Assembly (NCBI RefSeq): GCF_000425225.1
Contig: NZ_AULJ01000039.1
Location: 1 to 55,916, forward strand
Length of the DNA stretch: 55,916 nt
Direction: 5' to 3'
DNA from: Pontibacillus marinus BH030004 = DSM 16465
GTDB taxonomy: Bacteria > Bacillota > Bacilli > Bacillales > BH030062
Position 1 is the stretch's first letter. Every line of letters begins with the position of its first letter. Below, piece by piece: positions 31,917 through 41,376 of the stretch. The notes under the pieces were generated by a model, which saw nothing but the letters and a program-made list of their open reading frames with translations, was not told the DNA's origin and did not search any database. A program made the position numbers and the translations under genes.

Positions 31917-33446
31917 GTGACAACAACATTTAATCAATTAGGTTTATCCAAATCAGTTTTAAAGGCCGTCGAAGAGCTGGGTTTTGAAGAAACAACTCCA
32001 GTACAGGAACAAACGATTCCTCTTGCGATGGATGGAAGAGATGTCATAGGACAAGCCCAAACGGGAACTGGTAAAACAGCAGCCTTCGGGATTCCATTGA
32101 TTGAAAAAATCAATCATGATCTAAAGAAGACTCAAGGACTTGTGATTGCACCTACCCGCGAGCTTGCTATGCAAGTGGCTACAGAATTAAATCGATATGG
32201 TCGTTATAAAGGGATTCAGGTACTACCTGTTTATGGTGGTTCTGATATGGGACGCCAAATTCGTTCCTTGAAGCAAGGACCTCAAATTGTAGTAGCAACA
32301 CCTGGGCGTTTATTAGACCATATTCGTCGCAAAACGATTTCATTAAATAACATTCATACAACTGTTCTAGATGAAGCAGATGAAATGTTAAACATGGGCT
32401 TCATTGAAGACATTAAAGATATTTTGAAAGCTGTTCCTGAACAGCGTCAAACGCTATTGTTCTCTGCAACAATGCCGAAAGAAATTCATGAAATTGCAAC
32501 CAAAATGATGAAAAAACCAGAAACCGTTAAGCTAAAAGCGAAGCAAATGACGGTTGAGAAGATTGATCAATACTTTGTCGAAGTAAATGAAGCTAAGAAG
32601 TTCGATACACTAACACGTCTTCTTGACATTCATGTACCTGAACTTTCAATCGTGTTTGGGCGTACGAAAAAACGTGTAGACGAAGTTGCAGACGGATTGA
32701 ATGCTCGCGGATTCCGTGCTGAAGGTATTCATGGTGACTTAACTCAGAAGAAACGTATGGACGTACTGAAGAAATTCAAGAATGGAAAAATTGATGTTCT
32801 TGTTGCGACAGATGTGGCTGCACGTGGTCTTGATATCTCTGGCGTTACTCACGTATTTAACTTTGATATCCCTCAAGATCCAGAAAGCTATGTACACCGA
32901 ATCGGCCGTACAGGACGTGCCGGAAAAGAAGGGTATGCTGTTTCATTCATCACACCAAGAGAAATGGCTCACCTACACTTAATCGAAAAGACAACAGGAC
33001 GTAAAATTGAACGTCGCCCTATTCCTTCATATGACGAAGCGAATAAAGGACAGCAGCAAGTAACGATTGATAATTTAAGACAGACAATCGAATCTAATAA
33101 TTTAGAGACTTACCAATCAACTGCCGCTGAACTTCTTGAAGAGTATGATTCCGTTACAGTTCTTTCTGCAGCGTTGAAGATGCTTACAAAAGAAAGAAAA
33201 GATGTCCCTGTTAAGCTTACTTCCTTATCACCAATTAGCGTGAAGCAAGCTAAAAATGATAAGTATAAAGGTAAGGGTAAAGGACGTGGCCATCGTAACG
33301 ACCGAAACGGAAAAGGTGGTTATAAAGGAAAAGGTGGCTATAACAAAGGTGGAAATGGTTACAAAGGTAAAGGCGGATACAAAGGTAATGGCAACTACAA
33401 AGGTGGAGGCCGTAACCGTCGTCGTAATCAAGGACACGAATCTTAA
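31917..33446 (+). CDS. cshA: DEAD-box RNA helicase CshA
   Basis: A 509-aa RNA helicase. Q-motif [12 protein letters not shown], motif I AQTGTGKT, Ia PTRELA, motif II DEAD, motif III SAT, motif [12 protein letters not shown] and motif [13 protein letters not shown] are all present. The wording is close to B. subtilis CshA, a component of the RNA degradosome and ribosome assembly. The tail (about 440-509) is a Gly/Lys-rich repeat of GGYKGKGG-type units that binds RNA. It starts at GTG 31917; AAAGGAG lies 13 nt upstream, rather far, and no better start exists. The leader may attenuate expression. Confidence 0.93.
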   Translation: MTTTFNQLGLSKSVLKAVEELGFEETTPVQEQTIPLAMDGRDVIGQAQTGTGKTAAFGIPLIEKINHDLKKTQGLVIAPTRELAMQVATELNRYGRYKGIQVLPVYGGSDMGRQIRSLKQGPQIVVATPGRLLDHIRRKTISLNNIHTTVLDEADEMLNMGFIEDIKDILKAVPEQRQTLLFSATMPKEIHEIATKMMKKPETVKLKAKQMTVEKIDQYFVEVNEAKKFDTLTRLLDIHVPELSIVFGRTKKRVDEVADGLNARGFRAEGIHGDLTQKKRMDVLKKFKNGKIDVLVATDVAARGLDISGVTHVFNFDIPQDPESYVHRIGRTGRAGKEGYAVSFITPREMAHLHLIEKTTGRKIERRPIPSYDEANKGQQQVTIDNLRQTIESNNLETYQSTAAELLEEYDSVTVLSAALKMLTKERKDVPVKLTSLSPISVKQAKNDKYKGKGKGRGHRNDRNGKGGYKGKGGYNKGGNGYKGKGGYKGNGNYKGGGRNRRRNQGHES

Positions 33447-33453
33447 AGGCAGT

Positions 33454-33487
33454 AAAAAAACGACTCTCATATCGAGAGTCGTTTTTC
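33454..33487 (+). terminator. Terminator of cshA
   Basis: ACGACTCTC and GAGAGTCGT form a 9-bp stem with a short loop and a T run. Confidence 0.9.
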
Positions 33488-33488
33488 T

Positions 33489-33800
33489 TATGGTGAATTT
33501 TTGTATTCATTTAGTAAGCTTGAATCACTTTTGTTTTTGACTAGATTTTGAGCTGTTCATAAAGAACGATGTGATCATCATTAAGGCAAGGAAGAGGATA
33601 ACAATACTGAATCCACCCTTTTGAAAAACGATAAAAATAAATGTAGACGTTTTAAAGTGAATAAAAAATTGGAAGTGTATTAGAAAGCATTTTAATGCAT
33701 TATTTAGGACACGGTTCATTTAAAATAATTAAAAAATAAAGGAATTTTTCGACAATTGTTGTTACAATGAAATAATGAGAAATAAGGGGGAAATTTACAT
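33489..33800. other. Intergenic stretch without a supported gene
   Basis: About 310 nt between cshA and the moxR-like gene. The minus strand carries a 64-codon hydrophobic frame (33525-33719) but with no Shine-Dalgarno before its ATG and no recognisable family, so I do not call it. The right end should hold the moxR-like promoter; no clear consensus was found. Confidence 0.5.
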
Positions 33801-34754
33801 ATGGTTCAACAAAACAAACAAATACAAGAGGGTATTGAAAACATAGGAAAAGTAATTTTAGGAAAAAGTGATGTCGTAGAATTATTGTTTACATCATTGC
33901 TAGCAAAGGGACAAGTTTTATTAGAGAGTGTACCTGGTTCTGGAAAAACAAAATTAGCAAAAAGTTTTGCTAAGGTCATTCACGGAGAGTTCCGCCGTAT
34001 TCAGTTCACTCCAGATGTTTTACCGAGCGATGTAACTGGAATCCAGTTCTTTAACCCGAAGACACAGGAGTTCGAATTGCGTATGGGTCCAGTTATGACC
34101 AATGTGTTATTAGCGGATGAGATTAACCGTGCAACACCAAAAACACAATCTTCGTTATTAGAGGTGATGGAAGAACATCAAACTACAATCGATGGGGAAA
34201 CGATTTCGATTAATCCACCGTTTTTCGTTATTGCAACACAAAACCCCGTCGAAAGTAACTATGGAACATTCCCACTTCCGGAAGCCCAACTTGACCGTTT
34301 CCTGTTTAAAGTGGACATGGGGTACCCAACGAGAGAAGAAGAGAAAAACATCCTTATAGAATATCAGATGAACGAACCATTAGATGAACTTCAAGCCACA
34401 TTAACTCCAGAGATGATTCTATCTATGCAGGAACAAGTGAAAGAGGTAAAGGTTTCTGAAGCTGTACACGATTACTTGTTAGCCCTTGTGACAGAGACAC
34501 GTAATAGTCCCGATATTGATTTAGGGATTAGTACTCGTGGGGCTTTAGCTTTAATGCGAGCTGCACAAGCGAGAGCTTATATCAGAGGGCGTCAGTATGT
34601 AACGCCTGAAGATGTAAAAGAGTTAGCTCCATATGTGTTCGAACATCGTCTAATTCTTTCTATGGAAGGTTCGATTAGAAAGAAACCTGAAGAGGTGGTA
34701 GAGGAGATCTTAAATTCCATTGAAGTTCCAGTGGAAGTAGGCGAAGGAAAGTGA
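33801..34754 (+). CDS. MoxR family AAA+ ATPase
   Basis: A 317-aa AAA+ ATPase. Walker A is VPGSGKTKLAK near residue 45, the MoxR insert RRIQFTPDVLPSDVTG follows, Walker B is LLADEINRATPKTQSSLLE, sensor 1 is FFVIATQNPVES, and the arginine region is LDRFLF. MoxR proteins work with DUF58/VWA proteins in maturation or envelope-stress tasks. ATG 33801 follows AAGGGGGAAA. It overlaps the DUF58 gene by 4 nt; the trio corresponds to B. subtilis yeaC-yeaD-yebA. Confidence 0.9.
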   Translation: MVQQNKQIQEGIENIGKVILGKSDVVELLFTSLLAKGQVLLESVPGSGKTKLAKSFAKVIHGEFRRIQFTPDVLPSDVTGIQFFNPKTQEFELRMGPVMTNVLLADEINRATPKTQSSLLEVMEEHQTTIDGETISINPPFFVIATQNPVESNYGTFPLPEAQLDRFLFKVDMGYPTREEEKNILIEYQMNEPLDELQATLTPEMILSMQEQVKEVKVSEAVHDYLLALVTETRNSPDIDLGISTRGALALMRAAQARAYIRGRQYVTPEDVKELAPYVFEHRLILSMEGSIRKKPEEVVEEILNSIEVPVEVGEGK

Positions 34755-35965
34755 GGCAGTGGAAGAAAGAATTTGGGGGGAATCTAGAAGCCACATATGA
34801 CATGCTCGTGACCCTTTGTGTGACGATAGCTGTATTAGCTCTTTTTACTAATAAACCAAATGTGTACTTGGTCGTAGGTGTTGTGTTTGCTTTTGTTTTC
34901 TTGAGTAAAATGTATGATAAGTATGTAGGGCATGGAATTACTCTCGTTAATAAAAGAACAACATATAGGTTGTTTCCTGGGGACGAAGTAGAAATGGATC
35001 TTCGATTACAAAACTCATCGAGACTTCCAATCATCAACGGGAAGTTCCAGTTTTACGCGAATAATGTTGTTCAAAATGAACGCTTTTTAACAGTTGGACA
35101 TAAGAAAACCAACTTATATGAAATTCCTTTATCTATTATTGATAAAGGTGATGCTGTTGTTTCGGTAAATATGAAAGCTCAAAAACGTGGTGTGACCAGG
35201 CTGAGTGATATAGAGTATCACTTTCCTCACTTAATGAGTTTCGAAAATATCACGTTGTTTTTTCGGGATTTTTATCGAACGGAATTTATCATTTATCCGA
35301 CACCAATACCTGTGAAAGGGTTAGAGGAACGTTTTCATGTAACGATTGGTTCACAAAGAACAACATTCTCTCCCTTTGAAGATCAGCTGAGCCCAATGGG
35401 AACTCGAGATTATTTGCCGTCTGATCCGTTCCACCGCATTAATTGGAAGGCATCAGCCAGAACACAGTCATTACAAACGAAGGTGTACGAACGTGTTCAT
35501 GATATCACATGGGTGTTTGTCGTAAACATCTCTGAATCAACTAGAATGCGAAACACATATGTTAGTCATAACATCGAAAATATTCTTTCCTATGTCACAT
35601 ATATGTGCCAGTTTGCTGCTGAAAAAGGCTATGCTTATGAAATCCATATTAATGCACGGAAAGCAGGGTCTCCTCCTTACTTTTATCTTCATGAAGGACT
35701 CGGGAATGAGCATTTACGCTATGCTCTTGAATTTTTAGCGAGGGTAAACACAGAAGAGTTAATTCTTCCTTATGAAAATCTGTTATATCATGTGGATAAA
35801 GACTTATATAAGCCGAAGACACTTTTCTTGTTTGGAGAAGTAACTCCAGAAGCTGAGATGTATGCAAGAACTTGGGAAAAGAAACGAATGAACGTTTATC
35901 ACATTAAGGAATATGAAGAAGGGGCTTATGTAGGAGACGTAGTGAAGGGGGTGGCTGCGCAATGA
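34751..35965 (+). CDS. DUF58 domain protein
   Basis: A 404-aa protein with two N-terminal membrane helices (about 14-30 and 36-52) and a C-terminal DUF58 domain, recognised by DQLSPMGTRDYLPSDPFHRINWKASART near residue 215. DUF58 precedes a VWA-like fold; ITWVFVVNISESTRM begins it. It is the usual partner of MoxR ATPases (B. subtilis YeaD). GTG 34751 overlaps the moxR stop and its own stop overlaps the next start, so the three genes are tightly coupled. Function is unsettled. Confidence 0.87.
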   Translation: MRQWKKEFGGNLEATYDMLVTLCVTIAVLALFTNKPNVYLVVGVVFAFVFLSKMYDKYVGHGITLVNKRTTYRLFPGDEVEMDLRLQNSSRLPIINGKFQFYANNVVQNERFLTVGHKKTNLYEIPLSIIDKGDAVVSVNMKAQKRGVTRLSDIEYHFPHLMSFENITLFFRDFYRTEFIIYPTPIPVKGLEERFHVTIGSQRTTFSPFEDQLSPMGTRDYLPSDPFHRINWKASARTQSLQTKVYERVHDITWVFVVNISESTRMRNTYVSHNIENILSYVTYMCQFAAEKGYAYEIHINARKAGSPPYFYLHEGLGNEHLRYALEFLARVNTEELILPYENLLYHVDKDLYKPKTLFLFGEVTPEAEMYARTWEKKRMNVYHIKEYEEGAYVGDVVKGVAAQ

Positions 35966-37200
35966 TCACAGCTAACCTCACGATCGTTCGAATCTATCAG
36001 TTCTTAGGAGAAGCATTTCTGTTTTATCTATTGTTAGTCCCTTTCTATTACTTTAGAGATCTTCCTTTACCAATGATGAGTTATATTATCGCTGTTGTGG
36101 GAACAACGATCATCTTGGTTTTATTCACCCGTGTTACGGACACGTACATACCATTTTTGATCTATGTACCAGTAGCGGTGATGTTATTTGTGGTCATGGG
36201 TTACTCATTGCTTATTGCGATTACGATGGCTGCATTCTTTAGTTGGCGTTTTATTCGCCATCTTCAAGAAGAAGGAATGGACCATGAATATCGTTTAATT
36301 ACGCTTGGTTTGTTTCTTGTCTTAATTGAGTCATTGCTCATTACAGATTTTGCGATGTATCTCATGGTAGGGTTGCAGGTTTCCGTTTTGATATTTGGTC
36401 ATATGCTCAGTCATGTTGTGAGTATTAAAATCTCAAACTCTAATCAAAAGCCATTCACTCAAATTGGAGTAATTGCGGGAGCCTTTCTCCTGATTACAGG
36501 AATCTCCTACTCAGCTTATAATGGGTTGGAAAGAATGTGGAGTGGTACGCTTACTTTACTAGCTAACATTTTTTCATATGGTATGTTGGGGATTGTGAAC
36601 TTTCTGGACTTTCTTGGCGTTGATCTCGCTGCAATAGGACAATTAGAAGAAAGAATAAAAGAAAGTCAACAAAGTGATGTGACTATGGAAAAGCTTGAAT
36701 CACCTTTTAAAGATCAGACAAAAAACACTGCCGGTGCTGAAAATGCAGGTGAAACCATTTATTGGAGTTTCTTATCGATCATTATAGTGGTCGCTATTAT
36801 TGTAGCGATTATCCTTATTCGCAAAAAAGTCTTGGAGAAAAGAAAAGATCCTGAGTCCGATGAGGCGAGTATGACATCGAAATGGACAACTCAGGAGAAA
36901 AGTTCCCTCAAGGACAAAATCTCTAAGTTCTTCGGCCGCAAGCCTGAAAATCCTATACGACAGCTGTTTTTTGATTTCGAACGCTTTGCTCAAAAGAAAG
37001 GTTTTGGAAGGAAAAACTATGAAACCATTGAGGATTGGTTCGAACGATTAGGTGTGAAAGATGCGAATGTAGAAGTCTATCAAAAAGTCCGTTATGGTGA
37101 TGAAACTACATTGACTGACCAAGAAGTAGAACGGTTTAAACATGACTTGCAGCAATTGAGAAAATCACTTTTAGCAAAAGGGAAGAATAAAGAGGAATAA
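35962..37200 (+). CDS. Multi-spanning membrane protein with DUF4129-like tail
   Basis: A 412-aa protein with six or seven N-terminal membrane helices (to about residue 220), a short extracytoplasmic segment, another helix (about 270-292) and a cytoplasmic tail RQLFFDFERFAQKKGFGRKNYETIEDWFERLG typical of DUF4129. Position three of a MoxR-DUF58 operon is normally taken by a TgpA/YebA-like protein carrying a transglutaminase domain between the helices; that domain is absent here, which makes the protein about 300 aa shorter. ATG 35962 overlaps the DUF58 stop and has GGGGGTGG upstream. Confidence 0.75.
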   Translation: MITANLTIVRIYQFLGEAFLFYLLLVPFYYFRDLPLPMMSYIIAVVGTTIILVLFTRVTDTYIPFLIYVPVAVMLFVVMGYSLLIAITMAAFFSWRFIRHLQEEGMDHEYRLITLGLFLVLIESLLITDFAMYLMVGLQVSVLIFGHMLSHVVSIKISNSNQKPFTQIGVIAGAFLLITGISYSAYNGLERMWSGTLTLLANIFSYGMLGIVNFLDFLGVDLAAIGQLEERIKESQQSDVTMEKLESPFKDQTKNTAGAENAGETIYWSFLSIIIVVAIIVAIILIRKKVLEKRKDPESDEASMTSKWTTQEKSSLKDKISKFFGRKPENPIRQLFFDFERFAQKKGFGRKNYETIEDWFERLGVKDANVEVYQKVRYGDETTLTDQEVERFKHDLQQLRKSLLAKGKNKEE

Positions 37201-37202
37201 CC

Positions 37203-37237
37203 AAAAGCGCGCACCGATTGCGGTGCGCGCTTGCTTT
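37203..37237. terminator. Terminator between convergent genes
   Basis: GCGCGCACCG (37207-37216) pairs with CGGTGCGCGC (37221-37230), a 10-bp G+C-rich stem, with short T/A runs either side. Confidence 0.8.
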
Positions 37238-38003
37238 ATAGAAATCTTGAAATTAATCCAAATACAACAAGCAGAATGAGGATCCCCCATAAAAGCTTCG
37301 GTAAAAACTTCTTCATAGGAAAGCGTCTTTTCTTCCAGCGGTTTGGATCAAAAGTAATGTCCCCATCTGAACCTTTCCGGCTGCGTCTTACATTTCGCCA
37401 TTGTGAAAATGGTTGAGCATTCCTTAAAACGAGTGGTGCGACCACTAGACCCCCAACAAGCCCAAAAATGTGGCCATAAATATTAATGTTTGAACGGAGG
37501 AATGTCATAACCAAGGCAATCACCGAGATGGTTAATATGATTTGAGTGTTCGCTTGGTCAATAAGCTCTCTACGTGCATAAATCATATATAAGTAGATCC
37601 CAAATAGTCCGAAGATAGCGCCTGATGCACCTACGGATACAACATGCATGGGTCCGAAGAAGAAAGAGCCAAGGTTTCCAATAATACCTGTTGCTAAGTA
37701 GGCAAAAATAAATTTTGGCTTACCAAGCATTTGCTCTAATGCAGGGCCAAATAATACAAGAGAAAAGGAATTAAACAAGGCGTGACCGAATCCATAGTGG
37801 AAGAATATTGGGGTTACGAGACGCCAGTATTCCCCGTTGGCAACATAATAGTTGTTTAATTCAGCTGAGTTTTCTAATGCTACAAAGGGTGAGAGCATTA
37901 AGAAATCAGTTGTTAACCATAAAAAGAAATGAAGTCCAACTAAAAAGGAAACAATAGGATAAAATCGAATAAAATCCTGAAATGATTCTGAACGACGAAA
38001 CAT
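37236..38003 (-). CDS. Rhomboid family intramembrane serine protease
   Basis: A 255-aa membrane protease with six helices. Catalytic Ser lies in SVGASGAIFGLFG and His in NINIYGHIFGLVGG; FFHYGFGHALFNSFSL is the conserved helix-2 region. It cleaves membrane segments of substrate proteins. The gene is next to acpS exactly as ydcA is in B. subtilis, on the opposite strand. ATG 38003 follows AAGGAGAA. The C-terminus is basic and cytoplasmic with one further helix at the very end, giving a possible seventh segment. Confidence 0.9.
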   Translation of the reverse strand: MFRRSESFQDFIRFYPIVSFLVGLHFFLWLTTDFLMLSPFVALENSAELNNYYVANGEYWRLVTPIFFHYGFGHALFNSFSLVLFGPALEQMLGKPKFIFAYLATGIIGNLGSFFFGPMHVVSVGASGAIFGLFGIYLYMIYARRELIDQANTQIILTISVIALVMTFLRSNINIYGHIFGLVGGLVVAPLVLRNAQPFSQWRNVRRSRKGSDGDITFDPNRWKKRRFPMKKFLPKLLWGILILLVVFGLISRFL

Positions 38004-38149
38004 AGTGAGTTCTCCTTACTTTAAGTAATAGTTCTCTTTAGTTCTTATTACTCTCATTATACAATGAAAAAAGCTTATTCATGTTATGAACCGCTCACAA
38101 AATTATAAACCTACATAAATACGAATAGTCATAGAAAGATGGTGGTACT

Positions 38150-38506
38150 GTGATTAAAGGAATTGGGATAGATTTAATAGAAATTGATCGGATTGAAAGG
38201 GGTATTCAGTCTAATCAAAAGTTTATTGAACGTATATTAACTGAAAATGAAAAAAACTTATATAACGCACTAAAAGCAGACCATAGAAAAGCTGAATTTG
38301 TGGCAGGGCGTTTTGCGGCTAAAGAAGCACTAGCTAAAGCGATGGGGACAGGAATAGGGAAAGAGTTTTCATTCCAAGATATTTCTATTACGAAATCAGA
38401 TAAAGGTTCCCCTATGATGAAGGTGGAGAATTGTCCTTACAAAGTATGGGTTTCAATCTCTCATAGTCAGTCTCATGCCATTGCGCAGGTTGTGTTAGAG
38501 GATTAG
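38150..38506 (+). CDS. acpS: Holo-[acyl-carrier-protein] synthase
   Basis: A 118-aa phosphopantetheinyl transferase that converts apo- to holo-ACP for fatty acid synthesis. GIGIDLIEIDRIERG at the N-terminus supplies the Mg-binding Asp, FAAKEALAKAMGTGIG the second acidic site, and VSISHSQSHAIAQVV the C-terminal strand. Length is standard. GTG 38150 follows a weak GATGGTGG. It is the first gene of the block acpS/nnrE-nnrD/ydcC/alr seen in B. subtilis relatives. Confidence 0.95.
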   Translation: MIKGIGIDLIEIDRIERGIQSNQKFIERILTENEKNLYNALKADHRKAEFVAGRFAAKEALAKAMGTGIGKEFSFQDISITKSDKGSPMMKVENCPYKVWVSISHSQSHAIAQVVLED

Positions 38507-38641
38507 TTTCTTATAAACAAGGTGATGAATTTTTTCTATGAGGATACAGGCAAAACGGACCTTATACTTTTCTTTCGAAGGCTAGTCTGCATAATCACAA
38601 AGTTTGTCTCATATATTCTAGTGCGGGTAGGAGGGAACAAG

Positions 38642-40150
38642 GTGTATATTGTCACCGCAAAAGAAATGTACGATTTAGACCGTTATGCCATGGATGAAAT
38701 AGGGCTAGACGGACGTTTGCTAATGGAAAATGCCGGACGGGCTGTTGCAGATCAGATTGAATCTGAGCTTTCTTTATCAGATGGGATTCTCGTTTTAATT
38801 GGTAAAGGAAATAACGGTGGTGATGGATTTGTTATTGCAAGAACGCTGTTGCAACGTGGGTACGATGTTACAGCGGTCCAGATGGTTCCTTCTTCAAAAA
38901 TTGAAGGGGATGCAGCCTATCACCGTAAGCTTCTTCTGAGCATGGGTTATTCTTTCGTTCAATATGATGGACAAGAATCCTTAGAAAAGCTTTGTGATCA
39001 GAATTCTATTATTGTTGATGCAATGCTTGGTATCGGTGTGAAAGGAGAAATTCGTTCTCCATATCGAGAAGCGATTCAGACAGTTAACGCATCACCAACC
39101 CATACAATTTCTGTTGATCTACCAAGTGGTGTCCCTGCTGATGAAGGAGTGGAAGTGAATCAAGCTGTTAAAGCCGATCGTACTGTGGTCATTCAATATC
39201 CGAAGCTTTCCGCCTATTTTCAATATACTGCTACTTTTTATGGGGAGTGGAAGACCGTGGATATCGGATTGCCAGCACCATCACAGCATAAGCGGTCCTT
39301 CTATGGAAAGGCGCAAGTCCAATCAACATTTCCGACACGCAACTCATTTTCTCATAAAGGAAAACATGGGAAAGGGCTCGTAATTGGTGGGGCTTCAACT
39401 ATGCCAGGATCTGTTGGTCTTACGTCTCGAGCAGCATTAAGAGGTGGAGCGGGGCTACTAACCTTAGCCACTGTACCTAGTGTCATCCAAGCTCTGGCTT
39501 CTTCAACTTTAGAAGCTACGTATATATCCCTCCAAGACCTGAATGGGTATATCTTGGATGTGAAAGGGTTGGACCTTTCCTATGATGGGATTGCGATTGG
39601 CATGGGTATGGGAAGGCATGAAGAAGCGGTTCAGGTGCTTCAAAAAGTTTTACAAAAAGCATCCTGCCCAGTTGTGATTGATGCGGATGGTTTATATGCC
39701 CTAGAAAAGGACACTTCAATATTGGATGATCGAGACGGTCCTAGCATCTTGACACCTCACCCAGGAGAGATGGCTCATTTATTAGGTGTTTCTATACCTG
39801 AACTCCTTTCTAAGCCTTTCGCATATACGAGAAGCTTTGCGGAAAAGCACCATGTTTTCATCGTGCTGAAAGGAGCTTTTACCATCATTACAAATCCTGA
39901 AGGTGAACAGTGGGTAACCGACACGGGTAACCCAGGGTTAGCCAAAGGCGGAAGTGGAGATGCTCTCTCTGGTATCTTGCTTGCATATATCATGCAAGAC
40001 CAAACGATTGGTGATGCGCTTTGTAACGGTACATGGATTCATGGGTACACGGCCGAGCTGTTAACAGCTGAACGTCACTCCGAACATGACCTTCTTGCTA
40101 ATGACATTATCGAAGGTCTTGCGCAAACGTATCGTACATTATCTTTATAG
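38642..40150 (+). CDS. nnr: NAD(P)H-hydrate epimerase / dehydratase
   Basis: A 502-aa bifunctional repair enzyme. Residues about 1-215 are the YjeF_N epimerase (LLMENAGRAVADQI, LIGKGNNGGDGFVIAR, VDAMLGIGVKGEI), and about 225-502 are the ribokinase-like ADP/ATP-dependent dehydratase (HKGKHGKGLVIGGA, LTPHPGEMAHLLG, NPGLAKGGSGDALSGIL). It repairs damaged NAD(P)HX. The frame opens at 38522, but GTG 38642 has AGGAGG and starts at the family's usual YIVTAKEM; the upstream 40 codons are unlike the family. Confidence 0.93.
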   Translation: MYIVTAKEMYDLDRYAMDEIGLDGRLLMENAGRAVADQIESELSLSDGILVLIGKGNNGGDGFVIARTLLQRGYDVTAVQMVPSSKIEGDAAYHRKLLLSMGYSFVQYDGQESLEKLCDQNSIIVDAMLGIGVKGEIRSPYREAIQTVNASPTHTISVDLPSGVPADEGVEVNQAVKADRTVVIQYPKLSAYFQYTATFYGEWKTVDIGLPAPSQHKRSFYGKAQVQSTFPTRNSFSHKGKHGKGLVIGGASTMPGSVGLTSRAALRGGAGLLTLATVPSVIQALASSTLEATYISLQDLNGYILDVKGLDLSYDGIAIGMGMGRHEEAVQVLQKVLQKASCPVVIDADGLYALEKDTSILDDRDGPSILTPHPGEMAHLLGVSIPELLSKPFAYTRSFAEKHHVFIVLKGAFTIITNPEGEQWVTDTGNPGLAKGGSGDALSGILLAYIMQDQTIGDALCNGTWIHGYTAELLTAERHSEHDLLANDIIEGLAQTYRTLSL

Positions 40151-40198
40151 GTGAAATGTTCCCTTTGTCCTTTGAAATGAGACAAAGGAGTTGTGATC

Positions 40199-41218
40199 AT
40201 GAAAAAATTAGCATGGCTTTGGATCCTAGCATCATTGGTCCTTGTTTTATCAGCCTGTGGAGAGAAATCTAAGGAAGATGTGGTTAGTGCACTTGAGAAA
40301 AAGCTTGAGCAGATGAATGGGTATAAAGCAAAAGCTACAATGACCTTGAAAACAGGGCAAGAACCTCAAAAGTATAATATTGATGTTTGGCACAAGAAGA
40401 AGGATTACTATCGTGTTCTTCTTAACAACGCTCAAGAAAAACAAGAAAGTCAAATCATTCTACGAAATGAGGAAGGTGTTTTTGTTTTAACACCTGCTTT
40501 AAATAAGAGTTTTAAGTTTCAAAGTGAATGGCCGCGTAATAGTAGTCAACCATACTTGTATGGTTCCCTTGTGATGGACGTTAAGAAAGATAAAGAGGCT
40601 AAGTTCACTTCAGAAGAAGATTATTATGTCTTTGAAACAAAAACAAACTATCAAAATAGTAAAAACCTACCGACTCAAGAAATCTATTTTAGTAAAAAAG
40701 ATCTTACACCTGTAATGGTGAAAGTGATGGATCAAGAACGAAATCCTTTAGTTGAAGTGAATTTCTCATCATTCGAATTAAATCCTCAATTTAGTGATGA
40801 TGCATTCACTACTGAGAAGAACATGTCTAGTGGCGTTTTAGGTGTTCCTGTGATGGCACAAGAGGACCAACCTAAGCCGTTCACTGTGTTATATCCTCAG
40901 TCATCTATTGGAAATGCAGAGCTTGAAGCTAAGAAGGAAGTGGACTTAGCAAACGGTAAACGAGTGATTATGACTTTCAAAGGTGACAAGTCCTATACGC
41001 TCATTCAAGAATCACTAAGTGCGGTACCAGCAAGTGCAACAGTCCCAGTTGAGGTTTCTGGTGAGCCTGTAAACCTTGGTTATACAATGGGAGCATGGTC
41101 GAATTCCACGCTAGAGTGGTCCCATAACGGAATGAATTTTTATTTAGCTAGTGACCAGTTAACTAAAGAAGAGATGATCCACATTGCACAATCGGTTCAA
41201 GGTACCGCAGTCAAATAG
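40199..41218 (+). CDS. YdcC-like outer-leaflet lipoprotein (LolA fold)
   Basis: A 339-aa lipoprotein. A signal peptide ends with lipobox LSAC (Cys about 20). The mature part has the LolA/LppX-like half-barrel described for B. subtilis YdcC, a lipoprotein linked to sporulation: LEQMNGYKAKATMTLKTG, IDVWHKKKDYYRV and a C-terminal ANGKRVIMTFKGDKSYTLIQE. It presumably binds a lipid or hydrophobic peptide at the membrane surface. ATG 40199 follows GGAG at 8 nt; GTG 40193 overlaps that spacing. Position between nnr and alr matches the B. subtilis order. Confidence 0.85.
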   Translation: MKKLAWLWILASLVLVLSACGEKSKEDVVSALEKKLEQMNGYKAKATMTLKTGQEPQKYNIDVWHKKKDYYRVLLNNAQEKQESQIILRNEEGVFVLTPALNKSFKFQSEWPRNSSQPYLYGSLVMDVKKDKEAKFTSEEDYYVFETKTNYQNSKNLPTQEIYFSKKDLTPVMVKVMDQERNPLVEVNFSSFELNPQFSDDAFTTEKNMSSGVLGVPVMAQEDQPKPFTVLYPQSSIGNAELEAKKEVDLANGKRVIMTFKGDKSYTLIQESLSAVPASATVPVEVSGEPVNLGYTMGAWSNSTLEWSHNGMNFYLASDQLTKEEMIHIAQSVQGTAVK

Positions 41219-41235
41219 TAGCCTGATATCATGCA

Positions 41236-41277
41236 GCAGACTCAGCACAATTTCTTTTTGAGTCTGCTTTTATTTTT
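41236..41277 (+). terminator. Terminator after the ydcC-like gene
   Basis: GCAGACTCA and TGAGTCTGC pair across a 14-nt loop, followed by TTTTATTTTT. Confidence 0.88.
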
Positions 41278-41376
41278 GTGATCTAAATCCCTGGTTATAG
41301 GTAAAAGATCATTTGACATGCTTTGCACCACAGTCAATAATGAGAACTATAAAAAGCATGTGAGAGGGGACCTTTG

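Noticed and set aside
31633-31929. N-terminal 99-codon extension of the DMT transporter
   Set aside because: The extension overlaps the cshA promoter and leader hairpin, is not transporter-like, and GTG 31632 has a better start context.
33525-33719. 64-codon hydrophobic frame on the minus strand
   Set aside because: No Shine-Dalgarno before the ATG, no recognisable family, and A+T-rich composition readily gives hydrophobic frames.
38603-38630. GTTTGT...GGGTAG upstream of nnr as a sigma-B promoter
   Set aside because: The spacer is 17 nt, too long, and the GGGTAG merges with the AGGAGG ribosome-binding site.
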